A stretch of DNA of 64,000 nucleotides, from positions 124,001 through 188,000 of the forward strand of contig OX637344.1 of assembly GCA_951799405.1 (NCBI GenBank), given 5' to 3'. Shown here piece by piece: positions 63,531-64,000 of the stretch. This DNA comes from Agapetus fuscipes. Lineage: Eukaryota > Arthropoda > Insecta > Trichoptera > Glossosomatidae. The notes below the pieces were generated by a model. The model did no database searches, was not told the origin of the DNA, and worked only from the letters and a program-made list of their open reading frames with translations. Numbering within the stretch: position 1 is the stretch's first letter; each line of letters starts with the position of its first letter. The translations under genes were made by a program, and so were the position numbers.

Positions 63531-64000
63531 AGAATAGAATATTCGTCAAAAGTCACGATTACAGCGTGAGTAAGCTAAAACTTCTTACTTCTATAATAAA
63601 TTCACTGAATTTCTTCATCGACGCAGCAAATTGTTGGTTTTTAATGCTTTATGATGCCATTGCTCGTACCATCATATCTTCCTCGACTTGCGTTAGTTTG
63701 AAATTAGTGGCGGCTCTGGAAGATTAGTGAATAGCGGGACTATGAACTTTGTTCATTCACTGGAACTTTTTTGTATTGAAACATTTTGATTTGTGTATTC
63801 ACAGTCGTGGTTAAAGCTTAAACGGTGCTTATTAAGTAGTCACTTACTGTACCAAAAGAATATAACTGTAAATGCGATATTTATTTACATTTCTGAATTG
63901 ACGGATTATTTTAGTACAGTATTGTAACTGCCGCGTATTGAACGGAAATTAAAACATCTCTCACTAAAAGCCACAGAACCATAGAAAAAATTTATGAGTG
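63531..64000. other. No recognised feature
   Basis: AT-rich; nothing supported to the end of the window. Confidence 0.3.

Overview
This window reads as non-coding DNA from a large, AT-rich animal genome. An invertebrate, most likely an arthropod, is my best guess, because the transposon mix (RTE-like and L2/CR1-like non-LTR retrotransposons, several tRNA-derived SINEs, and very many short palindromic MITEs) fits, but nothing fixes the order. There are no operons, ribosome binding sites, CRISPR arrays or bacterial genes. I found no host gene I can name. One short, unusually protein-like open frame on the minus strand at 53124-53327 is the only candidate host exon, and it is weak. Family names below (LINE-A, R260, HP-1 and so on) are labels coined here, not database names.

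The one sizeable coding unit is a 5'-truncated LINE (LINE-A) on the minus strand at 55042-57519. Its reverse transcriptase is complete in motifs (YADD box, FVDLEKAFD), and the rest of its endonuclease lies upstream in the same frame behind a single in-frame TGA. It is flanked by a 10-bp target-site duplication. At least ten shorter or older LINE-A remnants lie at 4.4, 8.4, 13.0, 14.3, 21.9, 27.7, 28.3, 42.6, 53.5 and 60.9 kb. Other LINE remnants are a WAGHVAR-type RTE end (38.9-39.2 kb), two further RT C-termini (2.2 and 22.2 kb), and several L2/CR1-like ends (LINE-C: 17.7, 35.1, 47.9, 57.9, 60.6 and 62.0 kb).

The commonest short repeats are R260 and HP-1. R260 is a SINE-like element of about 255 bp with a fixed 5' end and a GATTA- or GATTATA-type tail; about 24 copies or parts are present. 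HP-1 is an almost fully palindromic hairpin MITE of about 110-150 bp, with about 21 copies. Two main tRNA-derived SINE families also occur: SINE1, and SINE2, which shares its 3' tail with LINE-C. Single or paired MITEs lie at 18.2, 23.7/54.2, 30.1, 36.2/37.1, 39.4 and 43.8 kb. A 588-bp inverted-repeat element at 51.7-52.3 kb carries a motif array with a period near 31 bp.

Several insertions are nested and give a relative order. LINE-A lies inside R260 (21.9 kb), R260 inside LINE-A (53.5 kb), an LTR-like block inside R260 (8.6 kb), a MITE inside R260 (39.4 kb), and HP-3 at the edge of HP-1 (54.2 kb). Two R260 copies 33 kb apart appear identical by eye. The picture is a repeatedly bombarded intergenic or intronic region with both ancient and recent insertions.
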